Assembly (NCBI GenBank): GCA_963973915.1 | Contig: CAXBBM010000013.1 | Location: forward strand, 30,176-94,175 | From: Polycyclovorans sp002706265 | GTDB lineage: Bacteria > Pseudomonadota > Gammaproteobacteria > Nevskiales > Nevskiaceae | Direction: 5' to 3' | Length of the DNA: 64,000 bases | Shown: in pieces, positions 46,486 to 57,777 of the stretch | Layout: each line of letters starts with the position of its first letter | How positions within the stretch are numbered: the first letter of the stretch is position 1 | The notes under the pieces: generated by a model | The model's database searches: none | What the model was told of the DNA's origin: nothing | Seen by the model: only the letters and a program-made list of their open reading frames with translations | Program-made: the position numbers and the translations under genes

Positions 46486-48096
46486 TCAAATTGCCCGCAG
46501 CCGGTAAACGGCGTATCGCGGCGACGCCAGGATGGGCTCCAGCTCCGGATGATTCGCCGGAAAGCGCACCCTGGGGGCTTCGTGGTGCCGGTCAATGACC
46601 AGGTACTCGACGTCGTGGTCCCTCAAGGGCTGAAAGTCTCCTGCAAGGGCCCGTTCGATCATCGCGTCCACTGCCGAGGTCTCCAGGCCATAGGTCCACA
46701 GCCAGCCCCCGAATGCCTTGACGACTTGGCGCGCCGCAAGGGTGTGCACCCAGTTGGCATGACCGATGTGGGTGAAGACCCGGTCTTCCGGGGTGGTCAT
46801 CGCCTTGAAGGATGCGGCCAGGGCGTGATCTTCGGCGGTCAGCATCTGGAAGCGCGGCGCATCGGGGCGCAGCAGCAGCGCGACATCGTGTGCGCCCGCA
46901 GCGGTAGCCAGAAACAACACGACGACCGCCGCAAGGCGCTTGCGTAGATGGGTGCCCCACCAGTGCCGCAGCAGAATCAGCACCGAGGGGATGATCAGCA
47001 GATAGAACCAGGTCAGGATCTTGGTGTTGTCCCAGATCCACGGCTGGAACTGGATCGAATAGGACAGTGCAAGCAGCACCAGCCCCGCCAGGCTGAACGG
47101 CTGCTTCCACAGGTCGAAGCGATAAATCGAATAAATGGCCAGCACCAGGACGATGCCGTAGTTGCGGTAAAAGTGATCGACCACCGAAAGCTTGCTGAAC
47201 GTGACCAGCTCCAGCGGCGCCCACTTCAGGAAATGCGTCAGGTCATTGGCGCCGTAGTACAGAACATAGATCGACGAGGTGACCAGGCCCGCCACTGCGC
47301 CCATCAACAGCCAGAGTTTCCAGTGACGCCAGTTGAAGGCGGCAAAGATTGCGCTCACCACCACCAGACTCAGAAACGTATGCATGGACGACAGCAGCAC
47401 CAGCACGCTGAGCAGGGTCATCAGCGCTGTCCACTTCAGGCGCTGCGGCAACAACGGTCCGTCCCGCGTGGATCGCATCAAGACGATCAGTGCGCAGACG
47501 AAGAACGGCGCAGCGAACTGTATCGCCCGCTGCGGAATGAATTCCGACACGATGAAGTTCTGCACCACGATGCCCTCCTGGGGCAGGTGCGTCGCGCTTT
47601 TTGCGCCATCGAAGATCACGTCGATAAAACCGGCGCCGCCGTTGAGCAGAAACAGGGTCAGCCCGGCCACTGCCCACAGTCGCTCGAAGCCACAGTCGCG
47701 GAAAAATCGATACAGCGCGATCACCAGCCCCACACACAGCAGGCCGGAGGTCAGTTGCATGGCCGGATAGGTTCCCAGCCCGACTCTGACGAACAGGCTG
47801 CTGAAATAGTTGGGTGCAGGCGGGTACCGGAAATTGTCCAATATCAGTAATGGGCTTCGGTCCAGCCACTGACTGATGGACCAGTCGCTGAAGACGTTGA
47901 CGTAGGTGATATGGACGATCCAGTCGCCCCAGATGTTTACTGATCGAGCGTGAAGGCCAAGATCGTCCTGGAAAAGAAGGCGGCTCCAGACAAAGACAAA
48001 GGCTAGGCACCACGTTGCTAGAAGAGCATAGGTGAACGTGCGTACATGCCGTGCCCATCTGGCCAGTTGATCCACCAAACTCGAGAGTGTACTCAT
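46486..48096 (-). CDS. Polytopic membrane protein, GT-C-like, unknown function
   Basis: A 536-aa protein with about ten hydrophobic segments in residues 22-400 and a soluble C-terminal part (about 405-536) ending in VEYLVIDRHHEAPRVRF. The general plan (many spans, acidic loop after the first, a C-terminal globular part) resembles GT-C glycosyltransferase-like proteins, but no signature was recognised. The gene's GC is close to that of the core genome, unlike the island next to it. Its 3' end approaches the promoter region of the antitoxin gene. Function is not assigned. Confidence 0.7.
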   Translation of the reverse strand: MSTLSSLVDQLARWARHVRTFTYALLATWCLAFVFVWSRLLFQDDLGLHARSVNIWGDWIVHITYVNVFSDWSISQWLDRSPLLILDNFRYPPAPNYFSSLFVRVGLGTYPAMQLTSGLLCVGLVIALYRFFRDCGFERLWAVAGLTLFLLNGGAGFIDVIFDGAKSATHLPQEGIVVQNFIVSEFIPQRAIQFAAPFFVCALIVLMRSTRDGPLLPQRLKWTALMTLLSVLVLLSSMHTFLSLVVVSAIFAAFNWRHWKLWLLMGAVAGLVTSSIYVLYYGANDLTHFLKWAPLELVTFSKLSVVDHFYRNYGIVLVLAIYSIYRFDLWKQPFSLAGLVLLALSYSIQFQPWIWDNTKILTWFYLLIIPSVLILLRHWWGTHLRKRLAAVVVLFLATAAGAHDVALLLRPDAPRFQMLTAEDHALAASFKAMTTPEDRVFTHIGHANWVHTLAARQVVKAFGGWLWTYGLETSAVDAMIERALAGDFQPLRDHDVEYLVIDRHHEAPRVRFPANHPELEPILASPRYAVYRLRAI

Positions 48097-48368
48097 GTGC
48101 AGACCCTCGACTTGCGCGTTGCGTGATTTTGCTTATTGAGATGAAAGGCAAATTTTTATTTTATGCCCAGAAAGCATACTTGGCGGCATTAGTTTGGAAG
48201 CTCTGGGACGAAGTCATTCCTTTTATTTTTTACTTTTTAGAAGATCAGGGCAGGAGCCTATTAGATGATGACTACAGCCATTTTGCGAGGCACCCGCCCT
48301 AACCTGAGCCCTTTTTACAGCGGCTGAAAGCTTTCCTGTTGCCAAGACCGATCAATTCCGCTTTGATG
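48097..48368. other. AT-rich non-coding stretch
   Basis: About 270 bases of AT-rich sequence between the membrane protein start and the protease stop. On the minus strand TAAAAT-like elements about 70 bases upstream of the membrane protein start could be its promoter. A GAAAGCTTTC palindrome lies at 48326-48335. An 83-codon plus-strand open frame (48051-48302) has no ribosome site or homology. Confidence 0.5.
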
Positions 48369-49658
48369 TCACTCTACAATTGTACAAGCAATATTCGAGT
48401 ATCCGCTAAGCCCGATCGAATTTCCAGCGGCAATTCGCGCACACAAACGATCACCAACTGAAAAAAGAGTGGTAAAGGAAGCTGAATCACCGCAGCCTTC
48501 TATATTCTCACCTGAACATGCGCCTCTGTATTGCCACGGCCCTAGTGAGCCGCCATCCCCGCCAATGCTGTAATAAAGATGCCAGTCAGTTTCGCTGACC
48601 GACGCATCCTTCCAAGTGAGACTTACGTCCCCGTCGCCAGTTGCCTCAACCAAGAAAGTACAAGGGGTGTTTGGGGTGCTGGTAGAGAGCTGGGTTCCAG
48701 GAGGGAAAATAACGGGATCCCAGTTGACCTGATTTCGCGGTCCGCCAATGACGTCAGCCCTGCCAGTCCAAAAAAAGCCCCCTACTGATCCTACATTAAA
48801 TAGCGCATTCACTCTACCCCCGATCCCCGGTTTTTGCCCGACCGAAGTCGATGATATATATTGCCACCCAGAATCGTTCTTGAAGAGTGCAGCCTCGTTA
48901 TTAGTGTCGTCATTTGCCGTGTCGAACCAACTAACCAGAACCTGACTGTTTGATGGAAAGCCGACGCAAGCGTTGATCGCGGGCGAGGATCTCCCGTTTA
49001 AGTGAGCTCGAGCTTGATACGATTCATTGACAGTCGGTCTTGGCCCGAACGCCTGTTCATGGAAAGGTCCGCCGCTCGTGACCCCCCAAACTGGACCACT
49101 GTGATCTAGGCCAACCATGTGCCCCATTTCATGATTGATCAAGCCCTTCTTTCCTTCGCTAGTGGGAAAACAGCCGGCTCCTTGAGGAAGGTTGTTGCAT
49201 GTCCAAAATGGGGTTCCGACTCTGATGCCAGTGACCGTCCTTCGGTTAATGCCGTCAATATTTATGATTGAGCCTCCTGGATATGGCGCACAAGCGGCTC
49301 CGGCACAAGTCCATTCGGGGTCATCTAAGTCAAGAAATTCAATTCTTATGTTTGGATTTGAGCAATCTGCGATAAAATTTATTTTAGTTGTTCCAATCAT
49401 TTCCCATCCAGTCGATTCGTTTAACCAACCAATAATTGTTGATTGGACGGTTGCTGCATTGATGTCCGGATCATCAGAGTAATTAAATATGCAAACTCTT
49501 TCCGTAATATTAGTGTAAACATTTGGTGTCGTATTATCAAACATCGACGCATTCAGGTAAAGCGGAACGTTGGCGGTGTTTGCTGAACCCGATAGAAAAG
49601 TTAATGCGCTAACAAAAATAATTTTGCAGCGAAAGCCGCGAGTAACATTCATAAACAT
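48369..49658 (-). CDS. Secreted zinc metalloprotease-like protein (metzincin motif)
   Basis: A 429-aa protein with a signal peptide (about 1-29). Residues 176-186 give HExxHxxGxxH (HEMGHMVGLDH), the metzincin zinc site with the third His; the context (INHEMGHMVGLDHSG) is matrixin-like. A Met-turn was not clearly found. The C-terminal part (about 340-429) looks like a fibronectin-like beta-sandwich (GDGDVSLTWKDASVSETDWHLYYSIGGDG). Many cysteines and Asn/Thr/Ser point to extracellular use. The DNA is markedly AT-rich compared with neighbours. It is followed upstream by a small exported protein gene (18-base gap). Confidence 0.78.
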   Translation of the reverse strand: MFMNVTRGFRCKIIFVSALTFLSGSANTANVPLYLNASMFDNTTPNVYTNITERVCIFNYSDDPDINAATVQSTIIGWLNESTGWEMIGTTKINFIADCSNPNIRIEFLDLDDPEWTCAGAACAPYPGGSIINIDGINRRTVTGIRVGTPFWTCNNLPQGAGCFPTSEGKKGLINHEMGHMVGLDHSGPVWGVTSGGPFHEQAFGPRPTVNESYQARAHLNGRSSPAINACVGFPSNSQVLVSWFDTANDDTNNEAALFKNDSGWQYISSTSVGQKPGIGGRVNALFNVGSVGGFFWTGRADVIGGPRNQVNWDPVIFPPGTQLSTSTPNTPCTFLVEATGDGDVSLTWKDASVSETDWHLYYSIGGDGGSLGPWQYRGACSGENIEGCGDSASFTTLFSVGDRLCARIAAGNSIGLSGYSNIACTIVE

Positions 49659-49676
49659 TAGCAGGTACTCCGTGAG

Positions 49677-50219
49677 TCAATTATGAGTGCGCATCTCTTG
49701 AGTGGGCACAGGTCCGTGAACGCCAAACCTCGGCTCGGTGGGGCGAGTTAACGCTGATTCACTGCTCGGCCAAGGAATTGGCTCTGTGCTAAATGTCACA
49801 CGCGGGTCTTCGCCGTTTCTGACTTTGATTTTATGTAGTTCGACTAATTTTGAGGTTTTTGACGTACTTGCGATCTCCGGCGTTACATTTATGAGCTCGT
49901 CGCCTTGCTCAAATTTGAGGGGGTAATAATCAACGAATACCCCGTTTTGTCGGCCACTCAACAGTAAGAGATTGTTTGAACGTTTCACTTGATCCACAAC
50001 AAACCCTAGTTTAAATTCATCTAAAGATCCGTCCAGTCTTTTAATTGTGATTGTAGAAGAGATTGGATGGCTTTCTGATTGTTTACTCAAGTCATGCGCC
50101 CTAGCAGGCGGTGAAGCGACGAGCAAAATGTTGAAAGAAAATAAAAGCATCACAATCATCGATATTGGCAGAGGGATTTTTAATTCATTCTGCTCGCGAA
50201 AGCCTAACGTCTTATCCAT
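49677..50219 (-). CDS. Small exported hypothetical protein
   Basis: A 180-aa protein with a signal peptide (hydrophobic segment about 18-36, cleavage near PARAHD). The mature part shows ITIKRLDGSLDEFKLGF and FVDYYPLKFEQGDELINVTPE, probably beta-rich. No family was recognised. It lies 18 bases upstream of the metzincin-type protease gene on the same strand, with matching AT-rich composition, so the two probably form an operon; an inhibitor or propeptide-like role is only a guess. Confidence 0.65.
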   Translation of the reverse strand: MDKTLGFREQNELKIPLPISMIVMLLFSFNILLVASPPARAHDLSKQSESHPISSTITIKRLDGSLDEFKLGFVVDQVKRSNNLLLLSGRQNGVFVDYYPLKFEQGDELINVTPEIASTSKTSKLVELHKIKVRNGEDPRVTFSTEPIPWPSSESALTRPTEPRFGVHGPVPTQEMRTHN

Positions 50220-50338
50220 TATCTAACTCCAGTGTGGTCCTGACTGTCTAAAGATGAAAGCGCTTATGATTTGGAGGCTATAAATCAATTAGGTTCAAAC
50301 CCCGATTGAGTTGATACCTGATAAATGTGACAAAAGCT

Positions 50339-50965
50339 TTACGGTTGGGATGCTATTCCTCGGCGTAGCGGCGGATAACCGTAGACCGCCGCCGCCGACA
50401 GCAGCGCGAAGGCGAGCCAGCCCATGACGCGACCCGACAGCACTGCGGAACGGCTGGCGAACACATATGCTGCCAGCGCAGCCGCCCAGGTGGCCGCCGC
50501 GATGATGGGGTCCCAGAACACCCGTAACAGGTGGAATAGCCATGGCGAGCTGGCGGCGATCAGCAGGATTGCGGGCACCGCCAGCGGCTGCGCACCGAGC
50601 CGCCAGGTGACCAGCGCCAAGCTGATGAGAATGACCACGCCCGCCGCCCCGGCCAGGCTGCGGAAGCTGGCCACGCCATCGCCCAACAGGGCCGTCCACA
50701 GGGCGCCGAGGTACAGCGTGGGGGGTGAGACCTGGCCGCCGCCCAGCACGTCGGCGAACAGGGGCCAGGGGTTTCCGTCAGCGTCTGCGCCGGTGGTGCG
50801 CACGCAGATGATCTGCGCCGCGATGGCCGCTTCGTCGACATAAAAGCCGGGTGGTGCTTCGGTGAGCCCGATGAAGCGCACGGCCATCAGCACCGTGAGG
50901 GCCGAAAGGACCAGCGCGGTCAGCGTCGGCGAAAGCCCGTGGCGCTGAACGAAGGCGCGCACCAC
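50339..50965 (-). pseudogene. N-terminal fragment of an ArnT/PMT-like membrane glycosyltransferase
   Basis: 208 codons from a GTG right after argH (1-base gap). The sequence has the first membrane span, the catalytic-site-like VDEAAIAAQ loop following it (as in GT39/ArnT family proteins with an early Asp/Glu), several further spans and the family-like YGYPPLR. It then runs into the AT-rich region with RGIASQP and a stop. Full family members are about 450-550 aa, so about 60 percent is missing. The rest was not found in any frame in the following 4 kb. It is most simply a gene broken by insertion of the AT-rich DNA. Confidence 0.75.
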
Positions 50966-50966
50966 A

Positions 50967-52337
<1,371 letters not shown>

Positions 52338-52369
52338 CGTTGGACCTTTGGACATGCGTGAAGGGCGCG

Positions 52370-52375
52370 ATTATA
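52370..52375 (-). promoter_or_regulatory. -10 element of argH
   Basis: A perfect minus-strand TATAAT lies 33 bases before the ATG at 52337. The -35 at the right distance (ATGGAA) is weak. It supports the 52337 start over 52355. Confidence 0.5.
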
Positions 52376-52444
52376 GGCAGCGCCGAGGTGTGTTCCATGA
52401 CCGGATCATCCCGCACAATGCCGGCTGCTTAACCTTGGACTGTC

Positions 52445-53539
52445 ATGAAGCACGTTCGACCACAGCGTGGCCCCTTGCTGGAGTTGATCCCCGACTTCTG
52501 TCGCGGCGGCGCGCTGCTGACCCAGGCATTCATCCTGCAACTGGTGGCGTTCGTGCTGACCCTGGCGGGCGATGCCCGCGGCGGCGACGCGGTGTCGCGG
52601 CTGATGATGCTCACCATTTACCTGCAGTGGATCGGCCTGATCTCGGCCATCTTGTTGTGTTGGGCGCGCACCTGGCTGGCGGTGGCGCGACCGGGCGTGG
52701 TGTTCTTCGTCTGCTGGGGCATGCTGGTGGTGGTGGTGCTGTTCATGTCCGACCTGGGGTACTTCGTGGTCGTCGAACTGCGCTGGACCGAGTTTCTGCC
52801 GGCCGAGACGCGGGTTGAGTTCATCGCCCGGCACAGCGCCATTGCCGGCATCGTTTCGGTGGGCATGCTGCGCTATTTCTGGGCGCGACATCAGTGGCAG
52901 CAGAACATCAAGGCCGAGGGCGAGGCGCGCTATCAGGCACTGAATGCGCGCATCAAGCCGCATTTTCTGTTCAATTCGCTCAACAGCGTCGCCGAGCTGA
53001 TTCACGCCCGCCCCAACGACGCCGAAGACATGGTCGTTGATCTGTCCGAACTGTTCCGCGCCAGTCTCGAAAAGCGCGGACAGCTTGGCACGCTGGCCGA
53101 GGAAATGGAGCTGTGCCGGTCCTATCTGCGTATCGAGCAGGTGCGCCTCAGCGAAAAGCTGAGCGTCGAGTGGGACGTGCCGGACGAGCTGCTGAGCTGG
53201 TCGTTGCCGATGCTGGTGGTGCAGCCCCTGATCGAGAACGCCGTCCACCACGGCGTGTCGCGCATGACCCGGGCGGGGATGATCCGCGTCACGATTCGCA
53301 AGATCGGGTCGCGGCTGGTGGTGGAGGTGGAAAATCCCATTCCCGACGACGACCTGGTGGGACAGCAGGCCGGCCAGCGCGGCAATCACATTGCAGTCGA
53401 CAACATCGCCCAGCGACTGGCGCTGATCTACGGCGACCAGGCGCGGCTGGAGATGGGGAAAGACCCTCGGCTTGACGGTCCGGTGTTTCGCGTACGATTG
53501 TCGTTACCTGAATCGCCCCGCAATGGTGAGTTCATATGA
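52445..53539 (+). CDS. algZ: LytS/AlgZ-type sensor histidine kinase
   Basis: The membrane sensor AlgZ (FimS) regulates type IV pili and, in Pseudomonas, alginate, with AlgR. The 364-aa product has four membrane segments (about 25-150) and a His_kinase domain with H173 in RIKPHFLFNSLNSV, then an HATPase with the N-box ENAVHHGVS. No separate sensor domain is seen. It is followed by algR after 31 bases. Divergent from argH. Confidence 0.93.
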   Translation: MKHVRPQRGPLLELIPDFCRGGALLTQAFILQLVAFVLTLAGDARGGDAVSRLMMLTIYLQWIGLISAILLCWARTWLAVARPGVVFFVCWGMLVVVVLFMSDLGYFVVVELRWTEFLPAETRVEFIARHSAIAGIVSVGMLRYFWARHQWQQNIKAEGEARYQALNARIKPHFLFNSLNSVAELIHARPNDAEDMVVDLSELFRASLEKRGQLGTLAEEMELCRSYLRIEQVRLSEKLSVEWDVPDELLSWSLPMLVVQPLIENAVHHGVSRMTRAGMIRVTIRKIGSRLVVEVENPIPDDDLVGQQAGQRGNHIAVDNIAQRLALIYGDQARLEMGKDPRLDGPVFRVRLSLPESPRNGEFI

Positions 53540-53570
53540 AAAATTCAAAAAGAGATAGGGGACCAAGGCC

Positions 53571-54314
53571 GTGAGAGTCGTCGTGGTTGATGATGAGCCG
53601 CTGGCACGTGACCGCATCAAGCGGTTGCTGTCCGAATTTCCGGGCTACGAGGTGGTGGGTGAGGCGGGTGACGGCGAGACCGCCCTCGACCTGATTGACG
53701 AGGAGGAGCCCGATCTGGTGCTGCTCGACATCCGCATGGGCGGCATCGACGGGGTGCAGGTCGCCCGCAGCCTGCAGGACATGGAAATGCCCCCCGCGGT
53801 GATCTTCACCACCGCCTATTCCGAGCACGCGCTGTCGGCCTTTGACGCCAACGCACAGGCGTATCTGCTCAAGCCGATCCGTGCCGAGAAGCTCAAGGAA
53901 GCGCTGATGCGCATCCGCCGGCCGAACCGCGCGCAGCGCACGGTGGTCGCGCAAGCGTCCGACGCCAAGCCCAAGCGTGAATTCGTGCTGGCGACCGCGC
54001 GCGAGGGGCTCACGCGCATTCCGGCCGAAGACATCGTCTGCTTCATTGCCGACCAGAAGTACACCACCGTCTGCCATCTGCACGGCGAAGTGCTGATTGA
54101 AGAATCCTTGAAGACGCTGGAAGAAGACTTCGCGCCCTGGTTCCTGCGCATCCACCGCAAGGCGCTGGTGGCGACGCGCTTCATCTCCGGGCTGGAGCGT
54201 GAGCGGCAGGGTGAGCAGCATCACTGGTTGCGGGTGCGACACGCGGCGCGGCCGTTGCCGGTATCGAGGCGCCGCCTGGCCGAGGTGCGCCGCTTCATCA
54301 CCGACCAGTCGTGA
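53571..54314 (+). CDS. algR: LytTR-family response regulator AlgR
   Basis: A 247-aa response regulator: receiver domain with VVVDDEP, D53 (LLDIRMGG), then a LytTR DNA-binding domain (about 140-245, with VCFIADQKYTTVCHLHGE and FLRIHRKALVATRFI). In Pseudomonas AlgR controls fimU-pilY1 and virulence genes. A GTG at 53571 with AAGG upstream is the likely start. It is followed by hemC (100 bases), the conserved algZ-algR-hemC order; together with pilBCD in this window it suggests twitching motility under AlgR. Confidence 0.94.
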   Translation: MRVVVVDDEPLARDRIKRLLSEFPGYEVVGEAGDGETALDLIDEEEPDLVLLDIRMGGIDGVQVARSLQDMEMPPAVIFTTAYSEHALSAFDANAQAYLLKPIRAEKLKEALMRIRRPNRAQRTVVAQASDAKPKREFVLATAREGLTRIPAEDIVCFIADQKYTTVCHLHGEVLIEESLKTLEEDFAPWFLRIHRKALVATRFISGLERERQGEQHHWLRVRHAARPLPVSRRRLAEVRRFITDQS

Positions 54315-54414
54315 GCGCGGGCCGGGTTGCCGGTGGCGCGACGGCCAATCGCGCCGCGCCATGGCGCACCCGTCAACGGCCCGTGGCGCCGGGCATCTGG
54401 GCCGAGTGCGTTTG

Positions 54415-55350
54415 ATGCCGGTGCTGAAGATCGCGACGCGCGAATCACCGTTGGCCCTGTGGCAGGCCGAGCATGTTCAGGCGCTGCTGCAGCAGGCGCA
54501 CCCCGACCTCGCGGTGGAATTGCTGCCCATGACGACGCTGGGTGACCAGCGGCTGGAAGGGTCGTTGTCGAAAGTGGGCGGCAAGGGCTTGTTCGTCAAA
54601 GAGCTGGAACAGGCCCTGCTGGACGGCCGCGCCGACCTCGCGGTGCATTCCATGAAGGACGTTCCCGCCGAGCAGCCCGACGGCCTGATGCTCACCTGCT
54701 TTCTGCCGGGCGAAGACCCGCGCGACGCGTTCGTGTCCAGCCGTTACCCCCGGCTTGACCGTCTGCCGCAGGGTGCGTGCATGGGCACCTCCAGCCTGCG
54801 GCGGCAGACCCAGCTCAAACACCTGCGACCCGACCTGCGGATCGAGGTGCTGCGCGGCAATGTCGGCACCCGATTGCGCAAGCTCGACGAGGGCGCCTAC
54901 GACGCCATTCTGCTGGCCTGTGCCGGATTGATCCGGCTGGGGCTGGCCGCGCGCATCCGAGAGGCCTTGCCGGTTGACGTCTTCGTGCCCGCGGTCGGGC
55001 AGGGCATCGTCGGCATCGAATGCCGCGCGGACGATCAGGCCACCCGTGCCTGGCTGGCCCCGCTGGACGACACGCCTTCGCGCATCCGTCTGGCGGCGGA
55101 GCGCAGCTTCAACCGCCAGTTGGGTGGCAACTGCCAAGTGCCGGTGGCCGGACACGCGGTGCTCACCGAAGGGCAGATTCGCCTGGAGGGACTGGTGGGC
55201 GCCCCCGACGGCACGCGCCAGTTGCGCCATGTCATCAGTGGCCCGGCAATGGACGCCGAGCAGCTGGGCCAGCAACTGGCCGCACGGCTGCTGGCCGATG
55301 GCGCAGGCGAGATTCTGGCTGCCTGCGGCGCCGTGCCCCGGCCAGATTGA
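54415..55350 (+). CDS. hemC: Porphobilinogen deaminase (hydroxymethylbilane synthase)
   Basis: HemC joins four porphobilinogens into hydroxymethylbilane in heme synthesis. The 311-aa product has ATRESPLALWQAEHV, GKGLFVKELEQALL, HSMKDVP with the catalytic Asp, TSSLRR, and C240 (GGNCQVPVAGHA), the dipyrromethane cofactor attachment site. The start at the ATG 54415 gives the family N-terminus; the open frame extends upstream without homology. No hemD follows; it ends 45 bases before the convergent mnmG. Confidence 0.96.
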   Translation: MPVLKIATRESPLALWQAEHVQALLQQAHPDLAVELLPMTTLGDQRLEGSLSKVGGKGLFVKELEQALLDGRADLAVHSMKDVPAEQPDGLMLTCFLPGEDPRDAFVSSRYPRLDRLPQGACMGTSSLRRQTQLKHLRPDLRIEVLRGNVGTRLRKLDEGAYDAILLACAGLIRLGLAARIREALPVDVFVPAVGQGIVGIECRADDQATRAWLAPLDDTPSRIRLAAERSFNRQLGGNCQVPVAGHAVLTEGQIRLEGLVGAPDGTRQLRHVISGPAMDAEQLGQQLAARLLADGAGEILAACGAVPRPD

Positions 55351-55395
55351 GCCGCGCCGCGCCAAGCAACCGCCATTGCCGTCAAGGGATGCGGT

Positions 55396-57285
<1,890 letters not shown>

Positions 57286-57293
57286 GGGCGCGG

Positions 57294-57599
57294 TCAGAAG
57301 GGGATTTTGCCGGTGAGAATCTCCCACCACATGCGCATGTCGCCCTTGTAGCTCAGCCAGGGGTGCTGAAAGGTGGCGGGCGTGTTCTTCTCGAAGAAAA
57401 AGTGCCCGACCCAGGCCCAGGCGTAACCCTGGGCGAAGGCCAGTGCCAGCAACCACCACTGGAAGGTGGCAACGGCCACGGCGGCCAGCGCGAACGACAG
57501 CGAGGTGCCGACAAAATGCAGGCGGCGGCTGCTGCGGTTTTCGTGTTCTTTGAGGTAATCGACGTAGAAGGCGTCGAACGTCTCGTAATGGGATTGCAT
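57294..57599 (-). CDS. Mpo1-like DUF962 membrane protein
   Basis: A 101-aa protein of the DUF962/Mpo1 family (yeast Mpo1 is a 2-hydroxy fatty acid dioxygenase). It shows YLKEHENRSSRRLHFVGTS, with conserved histidines, two membrane segments (about 35-75) and FFFEKNTPATFQHPWLSYKGD. The start is taken at 57599 (MQSHYETF); an in-frame ATG at 57608 is equally possible. A TATAAT just upstream excludes a start at 57647. First gene before mnmG. Confidence 0.85.
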   Translation of the reverse strand: MQSHYETFDAFYVDYLKEHENRSSRRLHFVGTSLSFALAAVAVATFQWWLLALAFAQGYAWAWVGHFFFEKNTPATFQHPWLSYKGDMRMWWEILTGKIPF

Positions 57600-57627
57600 G
57601 TGGCGCATCCGGCGTGATTCGGCGCGC

Positions 57628-57633
57628 ATTATA
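57628..57633 (-). promoter_or_regulatory. -10 element of the DUF962-mnmG transcript
   Basis: A perfect minus-strand TATAAT lies 28 bases before the ATG at 57599. No clear -35 was seen. It implies a leader of about 12-22 bases. Confidence 0.5.
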
Positions 57634-57712
57634 GCCCCCCAAGACACGCTCCAGCCGCACTCGGGGTGGCCCGGTACCGCACCCGCACCCTGCCTTTAGC
57701 CGCGCTGAATGG

Positions 57713-57742
57713 TTGGCCCCAAATTGGGGCATCCAGTACACT
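57713..57742 (+). promoter_or_regulatory. Candidate nqr operon promoter with overlapping palindrome
   Basis: TTGGCC (57713) and TACACT (57737) are 18 bases apart. Between and overlapping the -35 lies the inverted repeat GCCCCAA-A-TTGGGGC (57716-57730). This may be an operator. It is 35 bases upstream of the nqrA GTG. Confidence 0.45.
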
Positions 57743-57777
57743 CGCGGCGTTTTCAATCCGCCAGAGTTCTCCAGCAC

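Larger units (their letters stand above)
48097..50360. mobile_element. AT-rich putative insertion island without recognised mobility genes
   Basis: From about 48.1 to 50.36 kb the sequence is clearly richer in A and T than all surrounding DNA, and its two protein genes use AT-rich codons. At its right edge it meets a truncated glycosyltransferase. No integrase, transposase, terminal inverted repeat or tRNA was seen, so the transfer route is unknown. The boundaries are read by eye. Confidence 0.55.

Noticed and set aside
48051..48302. Plus-strand 83-codon frame in the AT-rich spacer
   Set aside because: No ribosome site and no homology, and it partly overlaps the start of the membrane protein on the other strand.
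50295..50699. Second minus-strand frame continuing the broken glycosyltransferase (frameshift instead of insertion)
   Set aside because: The other frame reads as a GC-type shadow inside the intact part and non-family residues past 50.36 kb, so a simple frameshift does not restore the gene.
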